Below are positions 38,921-53,718 of a stretch of DNA of 64,000 nucleotides, one piece after another. The notes beneath the pieces are model-generated. The model was not told the origin of the DNA. It searched no databases and worked only from the letters and a program-made list of their open reading frames with translations. The number at the start of each line of letters is the position of its first letter. Within the stretch, counting starts at the first letter, position 1. Source of the DNA: Gossypium raimondii (lineage: Eukaryota > Streptophyta > Magnoliopsida > Malvales > Malvaceae); assembly GCF_025698545.1 (NCBI RefSeq), contig NC_068570.1:1240001-1304000 (forward strand), read 5' to 3'. Both the position numbers and the translations under genes were made by a program.

Positions 38921-39483
38921 AGCATTATCACTAAATTGTTTTTATATTAGCTGCAAAATACAGGGCATATTTTGTGTTCCATATGCATGAGGCTCAGGTT
39001 AAATCGGTTCTTGTAAACCGGTGGTCGGCACCGGTGAATGTCGTGTCGGTTTTTCAAGGTATGTAGAGTACTGAATGTAGATGAAAATTGGCTGAGAAAA
39101 GGAAACAGGGAACTGGTTAAAGCTATATTTATCCTACTGAACTCTTTAAGCAAATAATATTGGTCAAATTTTATAAAAGGCCCCTGTACAATATAATTTT
39201 GGTGATTCAGTCTCTTTGTAATTTATAATTTGATAGTTTTACTTTCTTGTCACATTAAAGTTATCTTCTTTTTTAACATTTGATGATGTGATATATACAT
39301 TTTAACAATTTTTATATGGGTAGGACATTTTCTACACATTTAAAAGAAAAAAGTTTAATGTTGTTGAATTATAAAAAATGTGCATAATATGGGGACTTCT
39401 TTAACAATTTATGTTTTTACCTAATATAGAGACTGGTGACATATTTTTACCTGATCTTGTCATTACTCTCTTTAAAAGAGTTT

Positions 39484-39902
39484 TGGTATAATGATAAATT
39501 AAGACCTGCATTTATTTATATTAGTTGATTTAGTCCTCAATCTTTTAAAAGAGTCAAATACGATTATTGACTTTTTAAAATAGTCGATTATTGGTTTTCA
39601 ATGAAAATATTAACTGAAATGTTAAAATTTTTAAATATGGTAGCCCACTTGATAATCTAGGTATACTTCATATTTTTTTAAAATATTTCTATTATTTTAA
39701 AATTATTTATTACGCCATGTTAACACGAAATACATGTAGATTATCTTGTTGGTTGTCATGCCAATATCACTAAACAAATAATGTTTTTAACATTTTCATT
39801 AAAAAGTGATTTGATTTTTAAAAGTCAATAGTCAAATTTAACTTAAAAAGTACTAAATTGACAAAATATGTAAACATTAACGGTTAAATTTATCATTATG
39901 CC
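39484..39902. mobile_element. Fold-back MITE FB2, best-preserved ends
   Basis: Begins 'tggtataatgataaatta' and ends with its inverse 'aatttatcattatgcca'. Internal inverse pairs include 'aatattaactgaaatgtta' with 'taacattttcattaaaa', and 'ctcaatcttttaaaagagtc' with 'gatttttaaaagtcaatag'. No coding frame. Confidence 0.7.
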
Positions 39903-40530
39903 AACAATCATTTCCAAACAATTGAAACATTTGGCCCCTTAGTTCAATACAACAGTTGCATCTTTACCTCTTCCAAAAAATTAATAATAAAACTTAAAGC
40001 CTATTGATTAAATGGAAATTTTCATTTCTAGTCCCTCTCAAAAACCAATAATTTAATTAAAGTCCTTTCAACACCAACTTTTTTTTAAACCTCCAAAAAA
40101 TTTACAATTTCATCTCGACCCCCTAATACTAAAATCACCAACTTTGCCCTTGAAGATGAATTTAAGATGCATAACAACCAACAAAAATTCCAAATACATT
40201 GACATGCATGTGCATGTGATTTTCGCTTACAGCATATATATATATACAGATGATATTGAAGATGCAAATTGGGCAGTTTTGTCGTTTATTTACAAAAAGG
40301 TATCTGCAATTCTTAAAAGATTTTTAATTCACAAACCTATGACCAGACACCATTCAATGTTTTGCTAAAAAAACAGAAAATTGGTAAGAATTTTTCTGCA
40401 AATAGGTTTTGAAAATTGATTGGTTTTTAAAGAGAACGAGAGGTGGGGATTACTATGAAGTAGGGTTTGGTCATTGGTGTAAATGTTTATGAATGAGGTA
40501 AAAACAAGTTATAAATATTCAGCACTTATT

Positions 40531-40534
<4 letters not shown>

Positions 40535-40567
<33 letters not shown>
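40535..40567. repeat. (TA)n microsatellite
   Basis: Uninterrupted TA dinucleotide run. Confidence 0.95.
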
Positions 40568-40569
<2 letters not shown>

Positions 40570-41784
40570 TTTGACTCCATTATTACTGGGGTTTTTTTTT
40601 AGGTTAAACTACCATAACTGTGAAACTCAGGTCCCCCACTTATGATCTGCAATAGCCTTTTTAGAAAAATGGGTTTTGAAGTTTTTGGTTTAATTTGGTT
40701 TTAGTCCTTTTAATATGATGAATTTTGTGACTTGATCCTCCCCTATTTTTGTTTGACATAATTTGGAGGGTTAACTACAAAATTGCCCCCCCAACTGTAC
40801 TGCTTTTCCCAAACTAAAGTTTTTTTTGGTAAAAAGGCATTTCCAATCCCTCTCGTTCGAAATTGAGCAAATTGGTCCATCTCAAAAAAATCAAAGCAAA
40901 TTGATCTCGTCAATTTCAAAAGTGAGCAACCAACCGTACATGATTTTGATTGGTATAATAAAAAATTTAGCCCTCAGAGTTTACGTATTCTGTCAAATTG
41001 ACCTAATTTAACAAATTTATCCAACAACATTTGTGTAAATGTGTAAATTTTAACGCTGGATTTGTTGATTTTTTAGAATTAAAGCCAAAATAACAAAATA
41101 TGTAAACATCGAAGGCTAATTTGTCACTATGTCAATTAGAATTAAGTACAATTGATGAATGGCATTAACACAGTGATTAATTTTCCTTATAGTTGCTCAC
41201 TTTCGAAATTGACAGGGATTAAATTGCTTCAATTTTGAGGGAACCAATTTGCTCAATTTCAAAATTGAAAGGGACTAAAGAGGTCATTTTACCAAGTTTT
41301 TATGGGGTTAAAAGCAATACCTAAACTATCAGTTTTGTCTCATTTTATCCAAAAAAGTGCTTGTCGACATTAGGTAATTACTGATTACCATTGTGTTTTG
41401 GGATAAAATAAGACAAAATTAACGTTAGGAAAAGTGGTATAGTTTGAGGGTCGGATTTGGTTCGGACCCTCTATTTTTACAATGTTATTAGTGGGTGCGC
41501 TTTGACGTTTCGCATACATATAAAATTCCAATGTGTTGTCGGCCATGTAATCGACTAATAGTAACAAAAATTCCACGTTGTCATGTATCAATTTTGATAT
41601 ACAAATAGATAAACTAACATATGTCAAATTAAAGGATCAAATCCCAATTCTCATCATAGAAAAAAAAGACTAAAATTACAATTAGACCCAAGTTTTCTTT
41701 TTCTCTTTTACAAAAAATTGGTGTTTGGCTAAGTCAAATTTCAGGACCTTTGAAGGGAAAAAAACTACTCATTAAATCTAACCA

Positions 41785-41912
41785 TGAGTGTTAGATGAGA
41801 TGATAAGATTCTCTCCTACCTTAATCAATGGTCGAAGATTCGATTCTTTCATTGGGTACGGAATAGTTTTAAAACTCGTGGCTAGCATCTACCCTTTAAT
41901 AGGCCTATAAAA
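41785..41912 (+). repeat. SINE-like repeat, family B
   Basis: Plus-strand partner of 33225-33362, with 'gttagatgagatgataag', 'tctctcctaccttaatcaa', B-box-like 'agattcgattc' and 'cgtggctagcatctaccc' in the same order. Confidence 0.55.
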
Positions 41913-44381
41913 TGTAGAATATTAATTACTGAACTTACTTAGGTAGATACATAGAGAAATATAAAAGAAATACTGATTAAATCCATGTTTTCATTGGTTG
42001 AAACAAAGCATCTAATCAGTTATATCTTTGGCTTTATTTATTACAGGTTTCTGACCAGGTATTAGCATGCACTATAAACCCCTTTTTCAGATGTTGGAAA
42101 ATAGCCTGCACCAATGCTAATTTAGCCTCTTCTTAATTGTCCCTTGATGTGTTGCAAAGGTTGTATATCTTGGTTAAATTTTCTGTTAGGTCCCTAAATT
42201 TTTTTTGAACTTAACTGGTATCTAAACTTAGAAACCGTAAGCTAATTTGGTATTTTTTTTAAGTATCTGATTAACACTGTTAAAATACATTGAGGTGGCA
42301 CTGACAACCAATAACAATGGTGATACATGGTAGCTTCACATTTGAAAACGTGGTAAAAATATAAAATCTATTATAAATTGAGTAATTTAATCCGTATATA
42401 GCACAGACAGTGGTGAATTTCATGTATTTTAGATCGCCGAGCAAAGTTTTTTCATGTATTGAACTTGAAAAATGCTTGAACAAGTAACTCAAAACCAAGG
42501 GTAAATGGTAATGATGGCCATGGGGGCCTTGCCCCTTGATATTTTTAAAAAAAATTTTAATTAAGTTCTCTTAATTTTTTTGCAAATTCTCATTAGTCTC
42601 GTAAAAATTTTAATTAGACCTTAAATTTTTTTAAAAATTCATTAAACTTTTAAAATGTTTGAAAATTTAAATTAGATCCCACCAAAATTAAGTCCCAACA
42701 TTCCCATTCCATAAAACAATCCTAAACTTGAGTGCCAAACCCTAATGATAAAAGTTTGAAATAATTTAAACCCTAAAAAACTCAATTTTAAATTTTTTGA
42801 TAAACACAAAATTAAAATAATCCAAACCCAAAATAATCTAAATTTAAAATAATCCAAAACTTTGAAATGATTTAAAAATTGAAAATGGCTTCTCAAGGAA
42901 AAAGGCTTTTCCACTTTTTTTTTTTTTTTAATTTCTTCTTTTTTCTTAAACCTTACCCTAGACATAGTCCCATAGATTCCCCACTACCTTTTTCTGATTA
43001 CATTTTGCCCTTTCCTTTGTCCTTTTACTGAAACTACCCATCTTTTCCATTGGTCACCAGTAGGCAGTAGTACTCAGTAGAGAGCTGATCTATGATGTTT
43101 CATTAACTCAAATCTTTCATTTGAATCTTGGCCATCAATCTTTTCAAATGGGTCAATTTCTGATTTTAGTCCTTTTATACTTAAATTTGAGGTTTAATCA
43201 CTATAATTTGGCATAATTCATAGTGAAAGTACTTGTAGATTTTTTTTATTATAGGGGCTAAATCAAATTAATCACTATATTTTGAAATACTTTAGTGTAA
43301 AAGCATTTGGTATGTCCTTTTATTATAAAGATTGGATCAAATAAAATTTAAATTTAACGATTATTGTTTAAGAAATGATATTAAATTTTTTTTTTTTTAC
43401 AGTTTAACTCCAAACAAAATATTTCATTTTCAGAATCATAATAGCTGGGGGAAACTAGGGGGTAGCAGGGGCCCTGACCCCTCTAAAATGAAAATTTTTT
43501 TATGCCCTTTAAATTTTTAAAATTTTAAAATTTTAAATTAGTAAGTGTAAAACTACACTTTGTCTCCTCAATAATGATAAAATTTTGATTTAATCCTTTA
43601 AAAATTATAAAGATAGATGTTATTAATATGGTAAAATTACATTTTACTATCGTAAAATTTATAATTTAATTTCGATCCCCTAAAAATTTTTCTAACTTCA
43701 TCACGATAATAGCTTTAAAGATGTAAACTCTATTAAATAGTAAATAACATTTTTTAAAACAATAAATATTGACTTCGCCAAAATGACTTTAATTAATTTT
43801 CTTTAATGGTAAAAGAGACTAAATTAAACTATTTAATAGTAAATGTGGTAATTTAATTCAATCCCTATATAATGGAGTCTCTCAAGTATTTTCACCGACA
43901 ATTCAATCCCTATATTAGGTTAAGTGGGAAGGAGCTCGATGCCCCTTAAGTAATGTCTTAACATATTTATTTTAAATGGACCTGAACAATCGAGGTATTA
44001 GTATGAATCAATTGAATCTAGCTAAAAAAAATCTATTAAGCTAATAATTTAAAAATGATTTTTAATTTTTTAAATTTTAATAATTTATTTAATTAAACCG
44101 TTCAAATTAGTAAAATTAACGAAACAGTGATCTGATCAGCTCAACCACTCATTGAAAGCATTGTGTTTTGGATTCAAAAGGAGAAAATAATTCTAAAACT
44201 TATTTACGGGTCTGATCTAACTTGAATCTCGATTTAATCGAGATCTAATGTGATTATCGAATAAGAAATAAACTCCGGAAAAGAAATGTAAATTCCATGA
44301 AAAAGGACTTAAGAAAGTCATGATATTTAAGCTTCTTTTTAAGTGATAAAGTTACAACTGTTTTTGTATGTTCTTCACAAT

Positions 44382-44389
44382 TATATAAA
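44382..44389 (+). promoter_or_regulatory. TATA box of the proline-rich membrane protein gene
   Basis: 'tatataaa' lies about 118 bp upstream of the chosen start, followed by a C/T-rich leader (cttcacattgttccattgctc). Confidence 0.5.
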
Positions 44390-44506
44390 GAATCTCCCTT
44401 TCTTCGCTTTGTTTTTCTTCACATTGTTCCATTGCTCTCTTTCTTCTCCATTTCTGCATTACAAGCACCACCATCAATCATTTTCCGGTTCTGGATCACC
44501 ACTAAA

Positions 44507-44878
44507 ATGTCAATGACGGTAACCCAGCAACCACCGCCGCCGCCGACGGTGACCGTACCTGACCAGCAGCCATATCACAACTCTCAAACCACCACCCATC
44601 CTTCCCTTCCTCCTCTTATAGGTGTACTTTTAGTTATCATAATCTTAGGCATTATCGCCGGCATGATCGGCCGTCTATGTACCGGCCGGAAAATCATGGG
44701 TTTGGGTCATTTCGACATTGAAACTTGGATCGAAACAAAGTGTTCTTCTTGCATCGACGGTAGGGTTTACCCTCCTCCGCCACCACCACCACCGCCAGCT
44801 ACCTCCGTTTTAACACCACCAATTCAACGACAGCCACCACAGCAAGAAGATCAATCTCCACAGAACCCCACCACTTGA
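44507..44878 (+). CDS. Small proline-rich single-pass membrane protein, function unknown
   Basis: Single exon, 123 residues. I chose ATG 44507 (MSMTVTQQPPPPP) because the frame open further upstream (from 44432) reads like leader sequence. The layout is a short Pro/Gln-rich N-terminus, one membrane span (LIGVLLVIIILGIIAGMIG, about 45-63), a basic Cys-containing stretch (RLCTGRKIMG), a short conserved block (FDIETWIETKCSSCIDGRV), then a run of nine prolines and a Pro/Gln-rich tail. I recall similar uncharacterised plant proteins that keep the span and the WIExKCxSCIDG block, with variable Pro-rich ends. The Cys pair could bind a metal or be lipidated, but nothing here shows that. It is certainly open and codon-like, and its function is unknown. 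Confidence 0.75.
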   Translation: MSMTVTQQPPPPPTVTVPDQQPYHNSQTTTHPSLPPLIGVLLVIIILGIIAGMIGRLCTGRKIMGLGHFDIETWIETKCSSCIDGRVYPPPPPPPPPATSVLTPPIQRQPPQQEDQSPQNPTT

Positions 44879-45808
44879 CATTGATTCTTAAAACATGGGT
44901 TGTTATTGTCTTGTAATTTATGTCCTTTTTTTGCTAGATTTTTGTCAACTTTGTAACATTTTTATTGTTGGCATTGCTAGTTTTATTATGAGCTTCAAGC
45001 TCAATTGGAGATGATTATGGTTTGTAGGTTATGGAACTTTATTTTTCATTTGAAAATGTTTGCCAAATCTTTATTTTATTTTGTTCAAGACCCTCCCCTA
45101 ACCATATATTAAACCCAGCAAAATCAACCCAAATCCAACCTCTAATAAGGTTTAATCCAAGAGCAAACTAGCCATTTCCACTAAAAATTTCATTTATTTT
45201 TATTGTAAAAAACTGGTATAGTTAAAAAAATAACTAGATAATTATGTGTACCTCATGCTAACGAATATTGGCTAATTTTTAACAGAAGAATCAGTTTATT
45301 TTTTGATCAACGTATAAGGACTAATTTGTCTTTTCTTTTAGTAAAAAGGATAAAATGTAATCTAATTCTTAGTAAAAGGACCTCCGTAATACTTTTACCC
45401 CAACATCAAATATCATGAAAACCAAGAACTCACATACACCAGGTAAAAAGTTCACTGTATTTCTCTATCAAAACGAGAGTGAAGCCCTGCAGGTCCCTAG
45501 TGCCGAACATGGCATGAGTCGCGGTTAAAGGGGAATCTTGTTCATCGGAATATTCGGTTAAGCAAATACCGAAACAGATCATACAGTACACAAATAACAG
45601 CATGTCCTCATTCCTACTTATCTTCTCAAATGTCGGGCTGACAACGTAGGAAAATTTTGTAACATACATTGATTATGAACATAAAGACAGTAGTCAGAAT
45701 TGCATCATGGATAACAGTAGTTAACATGTTGGTTTCTAACTCTTCATGTAAAGGACTAAGGCACTGTAAATACGAGACTAAAAATACTTTCATTGATGCG
45801 GGCAAGAG
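44879..45808. other. Convergent gap between the proline-rich gene and the thioredoxin-like gene
   Basis: 44879-45060 is probably 3' UTR. 45175-45401 is an FB1 fold-back fragment. 45410-45808 is less AT-rich, has no repeat I recognise, and probably includes the 3' UTR of the minus-strand thioredoxin-like gene. A 79-codon minus-strand frame within it has no family resemblance. Confidence 0.5.
45175..45401. repeat. Fold-back MITE FB1, left end truncated
   Basis: The right part, 'aaggactaatttgtc', 'ggataaaatgtaatctaatt' and 'ggacctccgtaatactttta', matches the right ends at 2742 and 35599. The matching left terminus is missing. Confidence 0.55.
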
Positions 45809-48739
<2,931 letters not shown>

Positions 48740-48973
48740 CTTCTTGTCTAATTATAACCTCCAAAATCCTCCTTTTTTTCCACAATATAGTAAGAACCCT
48801 AGATTCAAAACAAATATACATTACATTTAAGATCATATTTGTAGTTGATTTTCACAATTATAAGAAATAAGGAAATAAACCCAAAATTGTTAACCCAATA
48901 TGAAGAAGAAAAAAACAAGGGAGTTTTAGGACAGTTACCCCTCTGAACACTTCAGTTCCAAAACTGAACTCTG

Positions 48974-49084
48974 TCACCAAAGATTCGCAAGGAGGAAGAC
49001 AACAATGGCGTAGGCTATGGGGACAACATAAGCCAACAATGATTTCTTCATGTTGTTGGGCTGAGTTGTCTTATTGACTTCCAT
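48974..49084 (-). CDS. Candidate 36-residue single-span membrane peptide
   Basis: The minus-strand frame begins 'cccatggaagtc' (G at +4) and encodes MEVNKTTQPNNMKKSL followed by a hydrophobic stretch (LLAYVVPIAYAIVVFLLANLW), ending in TGA. A polar head, a Lys pair and a 20-residue hydrophobic tail are what a tail-anchored or small complex subunit would show, and the codons look ordinary. It lies about 235 bp upstream of the thioredoxin-like start on the same strand, so it could be a separate small gene or an upstream frame in a long leader of that gene. I recognise no family. Confidence 0.35.
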   Translation of the reverse strand: MEVNKTTQPNNMKKSLLAYVVPIAYAIVVFLLANLW

Positions 49085-50109
49085 GGGTATATTTCTTTGG
49101 TGTGAGATAAGCCCTTTCTTTTAGGCCTTAAGGATTTGCTCTTGTTGTTCAACCCTTTAAGCCCAAGCTAGAACTTCCATTACCAGACCGAACAAATCTT
49201 TAATTTGATGAAATTTACTTTAATTGATTCCATGGAATTTAGTAGTGAGAGGATAAAATAAAATTATGATTTTTTTGGAGGGATTTAAAGAATTTAAATT
49301 GAATTATGAATAATGGTAAGGGACTAAAAGTGTTATTATTTCATTTAACCAAGGGGATAAGGTTTCATGCCTCGACCTGTGCACACATGGTAGAGAAAAA
49401 TGGGTTTAGTTTAATCCACCAGAATGACCCAATACTGAAACCATTCTAAAAGCCCATAAATTTCGATGACCTAATAAACATTTTGATAAGTTATAACTTA
49501 AATAACTTCATAACCTTATTCGAATCCTCCATAATAGAGCATTTACTCTTAAATGACTTCAACTCATCACTTTAAAGACAATAGTTAATTGTATTAGTAT
49601 GTCTAATAAAGTTCTAAACAGACTTAAATCTCAAATTTGAACGTAGTAAAAGGACTAAAATAAAAATTAGACCAAAGATCATTAATCAATCTTGTAATTG
49701 AAATAGATTAAAGTCTTATTAGTTTGGTTTTTGACTTTAGAAATAAATAAATAAAAGTTAAAAGGCATTTAGTTAACATCCAACTCCAAATAAATGAAAG
49801 TTAGGAGAAAATGCCATCATTTGACAATTAAGTCTTCAACATTGAAAAAAATTTCATCTAACTAACCCACAATTGTATTTTGATGACCTAAAGGAACCCC
49901 TAATCATATCCCAATTTTTGTTTCAAACTATTGGATTTCCACCCAATTTTTATGACTAATATGCTGTTCTTCAACTCATTTCAATGACAATTTTACACAA
50001 TGTTCTATTGGACCGTTTCATGTAGGTGATATTATGGTAATTTAGCTAATGAGAAAAGAATATATATATATTTGATTATTCTAGATGAGGATCCCATTGT
50101 CATGCATGT

Positions 50110-50163
<54 letters not shown>

Positions 50164-50242
50164 TTTAACTCCTTCTCCCATTGTCATCATTTCAATTACC
50201 TAGCAAATTTTTTATTTCCCTTCAAGCAAAACAACTTGAGAG
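49085..50242. other. Divergent intergenic region before the phytocyanin-like gene
   Basis: No gene or clear repeat. 49085-49180 could be promoter of the minus-strand genes. 49300-50050 is AT-rich with 'ttcaatgac' style simple text. 50112-50159 is a TA repeat in the core promoter position of the following gene. Confidence 0.5.
50112..50159. repeat. (TA)n microsatellite in the core promoter of the phytocyanin-like gene
   Basis: Uninterrupted TA run of about 48 bp that ends 83 bp before the start codon at 50243. No other TATA motif lies between it and the ATG, so the repeat itself probably supplies the TATA element. Confidence 0.9.
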
Positions 50243-50822
50243 ATGGCTTCAATTGGTTTCAATGCTCAACAAATCATCCTCTTGGTTGCTTTAGGTGCTT
50301 CTCTTTTGACTGTCACTCGAGCTGCGACGGTGATCGTCGGAGGCTCTGAAAACTGGCGTTATGGCTACAATTACACCGAATGGGCGGCCAACACTGCACC
50401 TTTTTACTTCCATGACACCTTAGGTACTTCATACAAAACTAGAGCTAATTTAGCATTGTTGGTGCACTTAAAAAATGCTTTTGCTAAGTGCTTTCTAAAT
50501 TATTTTTAAACTCCAAAAGCAACGTTAAATACACCCTAAACACCATTATTTATTTAACCATTTGTCTACTTGCTGCCGCACAGTGTTCAAATACGAAAAC
50601 AGCACCCCACCACACAGTGTTTACTTGCTGCCAAACTTGTGGAGTTACTCGACCTGCGATTTCAGCAAAGCAAAGCTATTGGCTAATCCAACACAAGTGA
50701 AAGGTGATGGGTTCGAATTTGTGCTGAATCAATGGAGGGTTTTCTATTTTGCTTCCGGTGAAGCTAATGATTGTAAAGAAGGGTTGATGAAGATGGTTAT
50801 TGTCCCTTGGCCACGTTTTTAA
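50243..50822 (+). CDS. Phytocyanin-like secreted protein lacking copper ligands
   Basis: Two exons, 50243-50423 and 50584-50822, GT-AG, 139 residues. The intron position (first part of the domain, DTL|VFKY) is the usual phytocyanin one. A cleavable signal peptide is seen (IILLVALGASLLTVTRA, about 11-27), then the cupredoxin domain TVIVGGSENWRYGYNYTEWA, VFKYENSTPPHSVYLLPNLWSYSTCDFSKA, and FYFASGEANDCKEGLMKMVIVP. In copper-binding phytocyanins the last block reads like xCGxxGHCxxGM. Here the ligand Cys is Ser and the ligand His is Asp, while the disulfide Cys remains. The His in PPHSV is kept. This fits a non-copper, early-nodulin/plantacyanin-like wall or plasma-membrane protein. It ends without a GPI-type tail, so it is probably secreted. 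The start is the first ATG before the signal peptide. Confidence 0.85.
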
Positions 50823-52262
50823 AAAAAGAATATCATGTGATATATATGGATAGATATTATTGTGTCTTTTATTAGAATGTTTCAATCATTGGGGAGAGGA
50901 TGATATATCAACCATGATTGAATATATATAATAAATTGAGGGTTTTATCATTGGGAATAAAATTGTTGTATGTTTAGTATGCATTTTGTTTTTGCTTTAT
51001 ATTAATGTACTTTATAAGTGGTGAAGTATTGGTGTATGTTTTTTGTTAAACAAAAGGAATTGAGTTTCTTTTTCCTCTTTGAATGCAATCATATGAGTAT
51101 ATATATATATATATTTCCATCTTAACCATACATTTTTAGTAGATTTCTATTAGTTTTCTTCTTTGTTGAATTTGAGTTCTTGTTTTGGGCATTTGGATGA
51201 TTTCGAATTTGGATTAATTTTAATATGAGTTGAATGAACTTGGGTTGTTAATTGTTTGTGATAAATTTTGAGTTGGGTTAGGTACTTAAATTTGGATTCT
51301 AATTGATCAAATTGAATTCTTGAGTTCAGGCCAAAATTGACAAATTATAGACACAACTTCAAGTAAATTTTGCTTTGGTCTGAACCTAAATCCGAACAAC
51401 TAGCAATGGCAACAGGGTTGCATGAGATGATTTTTTGCTCCCCCAAACCTCGATTGTATTTAAAAGCTTAATACTTGAATTTGACGTCGAGAAAAAGAAA
51501 AATTCAACTCCTACTAACCCGTCATAAAATATTAAATAATTTCTTACATTATACAAGATTAAATAAAATACATATTATCAAATCTTATCAAATTAAAAAA
51601 AAATCAAATATTTTATATAGTTAAAATGTTATAATGTCTCATAAAAGTTTAAAATTTCTAATTAAAATGTTATAATTGTGTTAGGAGGCGTTCGTTCTAA
51701 GCTTGCAATTCCCCAATATTGTCAAACAATAGGTGTAAGGGGAACCTTCACTGAGGGGTTTTTGTGATTCCTATGATTACTTTTCAGTGGTAGCTAAAAC
51801 TTTTGAAGGATCATGCCCATATCTTTGATGAGATAATTAAGGAAAACATGAGTCGTATGGTTTGTCACAATCAAGATAACTTTGGCCATCCCAACACCTT
51901 GTGTTCTTCTAATGGGGGAATAAAGTTGTCTAGTATTTCACCTAGATGTGTTTCGAGCTTTGGGAGACATGATTCTTAAAGGGTAGAGATATGGTTCTTC
52001 ACTCTTTTCCATGGACGAAGTCAATAGTTGGTACAATATCTGTGGTTTGATTATTTACGACAGTCCACACACTATACAGGTGCTATGAGCCCTTAAGGAT
52101 ATTTTGTAGGTACTTGGTAAACTCTAAATAGAGTGTTTTAGTCATGCTAGGTCTTCTGTTTTCTTTGATGGAGAGGTGAGAGTTTTGTGAAAAGTTTGGA
52201 GTTTGTTGTAGGCCCCATCGAGTAAAGATTAACGTCTAGGTTTAAAAGAGTACAATGATGAG
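50823..52262. other. Intergenic region, partly unclassified low-copy-looking sequence
   Basis: 50823-51100 is probably the 3' UTR of the phytocyanin-like gene and ends near a (TA)n run (51099-51113). 51180-51680 is AT-rich. 51680-52262 is less AT-rich and looks like decayed transposon sequence. It continues at 54270 beyond the LTR element, so it was one block before insertion. I cannot name it. Confidence 0.4.
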
Positions 52263-52640
52263 TGTTATAGCCCCACTCGCGTTAGGAAATGTGGCAAGCA
52301 AAAAAGATGCCTGAGTAGTAAGCTTGCCACCAGTGAGCTGGGAGGTCACCTGTAAGCTCACCCTTTTAAGATGACCACTCGAGTAATGGATGGTCTAATC
52401 TTCATTGGGAACATGAAGTTGTTGGTCACCAAACATTACATTGGCTCAACTGCTTTATCCCATCAAGTCAGAATGAATGACAAAATCTGTCTTGTCACAA
52501 ACATTTTTGTCCCATCAAAAGCATCCCCTCTACGCGCTGCATAATGATGGCCAAATGGCTAGTCCAACACGTTAACATCATATTGCACATGACCTTTTCC
52601 TATAAATACCTCCAGGAATGATGAAGAAAGGATCGTCTGA
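52263..52640 (+). repeat. 5' LTR (recognisable U3 part)
   Basis: Aligns with 53719-54090 through 'gaagaaaggatc', just after the TATA box. Beyond this point the sequence is unrelated to the right LTR and includes a 10-bp inverted repeat ('tcgtaagaaa' near 52678, 'tttcttacga' near 52728). Confidence 0.7.
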
Positions 52641-53718
52641 ACTCGAATAGCCTAACAAATTGGTCCTCATTCAACTCTCGTAAGAAAAACATATATCGAA
52701 ACAATCGGTCAGAAGGATATATTCCTTTCTTACGAGACATGATAAAAACACCAACAAGTAGCCACCAAGAGAAACCCATCAATTAACCTAGTGCCACGTG
52801 GAAGTTGTACAGAGCATCTCGAATGAAATCCCAGAGGGGACCCTTCCGCCAGTAAAACCCACTTCAAGTAGGAACAACGAAAGGTAGAATCCTAGCCTCC
52901 TGCTAGTAGAGTCTAGGCAGAACACTTCACTAACATGATGCGACCCTTCTAGGATACTAAATTTGTACTTATGATGCTTCGCAAGTAAATTGCTACATAA
53001 AAATAAGTTCTTCATCTCTCGATAGGTCGTTGAACACTGATAATTGAGATTGACAGCAGGCTCATCACTACCTCTTTCAAACCTCATTGTAGCAGCTCAA
53101 TCAAGCTTCGTTGTAACCGTTTTTTTACTTTTAGCCTCTTCTTTGACGAAGCACGGCCAATACAACCACCACCTCTTCCCTAAGTTTTGCTAGATTTTTC
53201 GTCTCCCCTAGCCATCTGTTAAGCATATTGTTAACAAAATGTTGAAAATAAATTTGATAACAAGAAAGAACAAGAACCGCAAAGTGAATTAAATCAAATT
53301 GAAATGAAACGAAAAAACTAAAAAAATGCGAAAATCATTCCAGAAAACCAACAAAGACTAGTAAATAGCCAACAATAGTTGCAAAAATTTTAAACATAAA
53401 AGGAGGCAAAACAACTTTGAAGAAGAAAGCCTAGAATATATAGGCTTGTCTCAGAGAATGTACCGTTTCGAAGGATAATCAACATCCAATGGCAACTCAC
53501 CACTTGTCTCAAAATGTTGTTGTTCATCATTATCACAACTCCTTAGAAATGCAATCCTCAGAGTGCATTTAGGGTAGAATCTCAAACGTTTAGATATAAC
53601 ATTTTATCATAAAGTAAAGCCACCATTTGAACCAACCTAAAAAGAGAGAGTTATCGTATCAGAACATCTCGAGAAAGGCCACTTTATAACCCTTCTCTTG
53701 ACTCAAATGGGGAAATAT

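Larger units (their letters stand above)
38921..44506. other. Intergenic region between NAT and the proline-rich gene
   Basis: No credible gene. 38921-39160 is probably NAT 3' UTR. The rest contains an FB2 fold-back (39484-39902), a (TA)n run (40535-40567), repeats with 'aaattgagcaaattggtcc'-type text (40790-41290), a SINE of family B (41785-41912), degenerate AT-rich repeats (42490-42860) and a repeat with 'gggggtagcaggggccctgac' (43440-43690). The last 200 bases hold a TATA box and leader. Confidence 0.55.

Noticed and set aside
45430-45669. 79-codon minus-strand frame downstream of the thioredoxin-like stop
   Set aside because: It does not join in frame to the thioredoxin-like exons and shows no domain; more likely 3' UTR.
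52788-53087. 99-codon minus-strand frame inside the LTR element
   Set aside because: No gag, protease or integrase motif (no CCHC, DTG or DDE); it lies antisense to the element and looks accidental.
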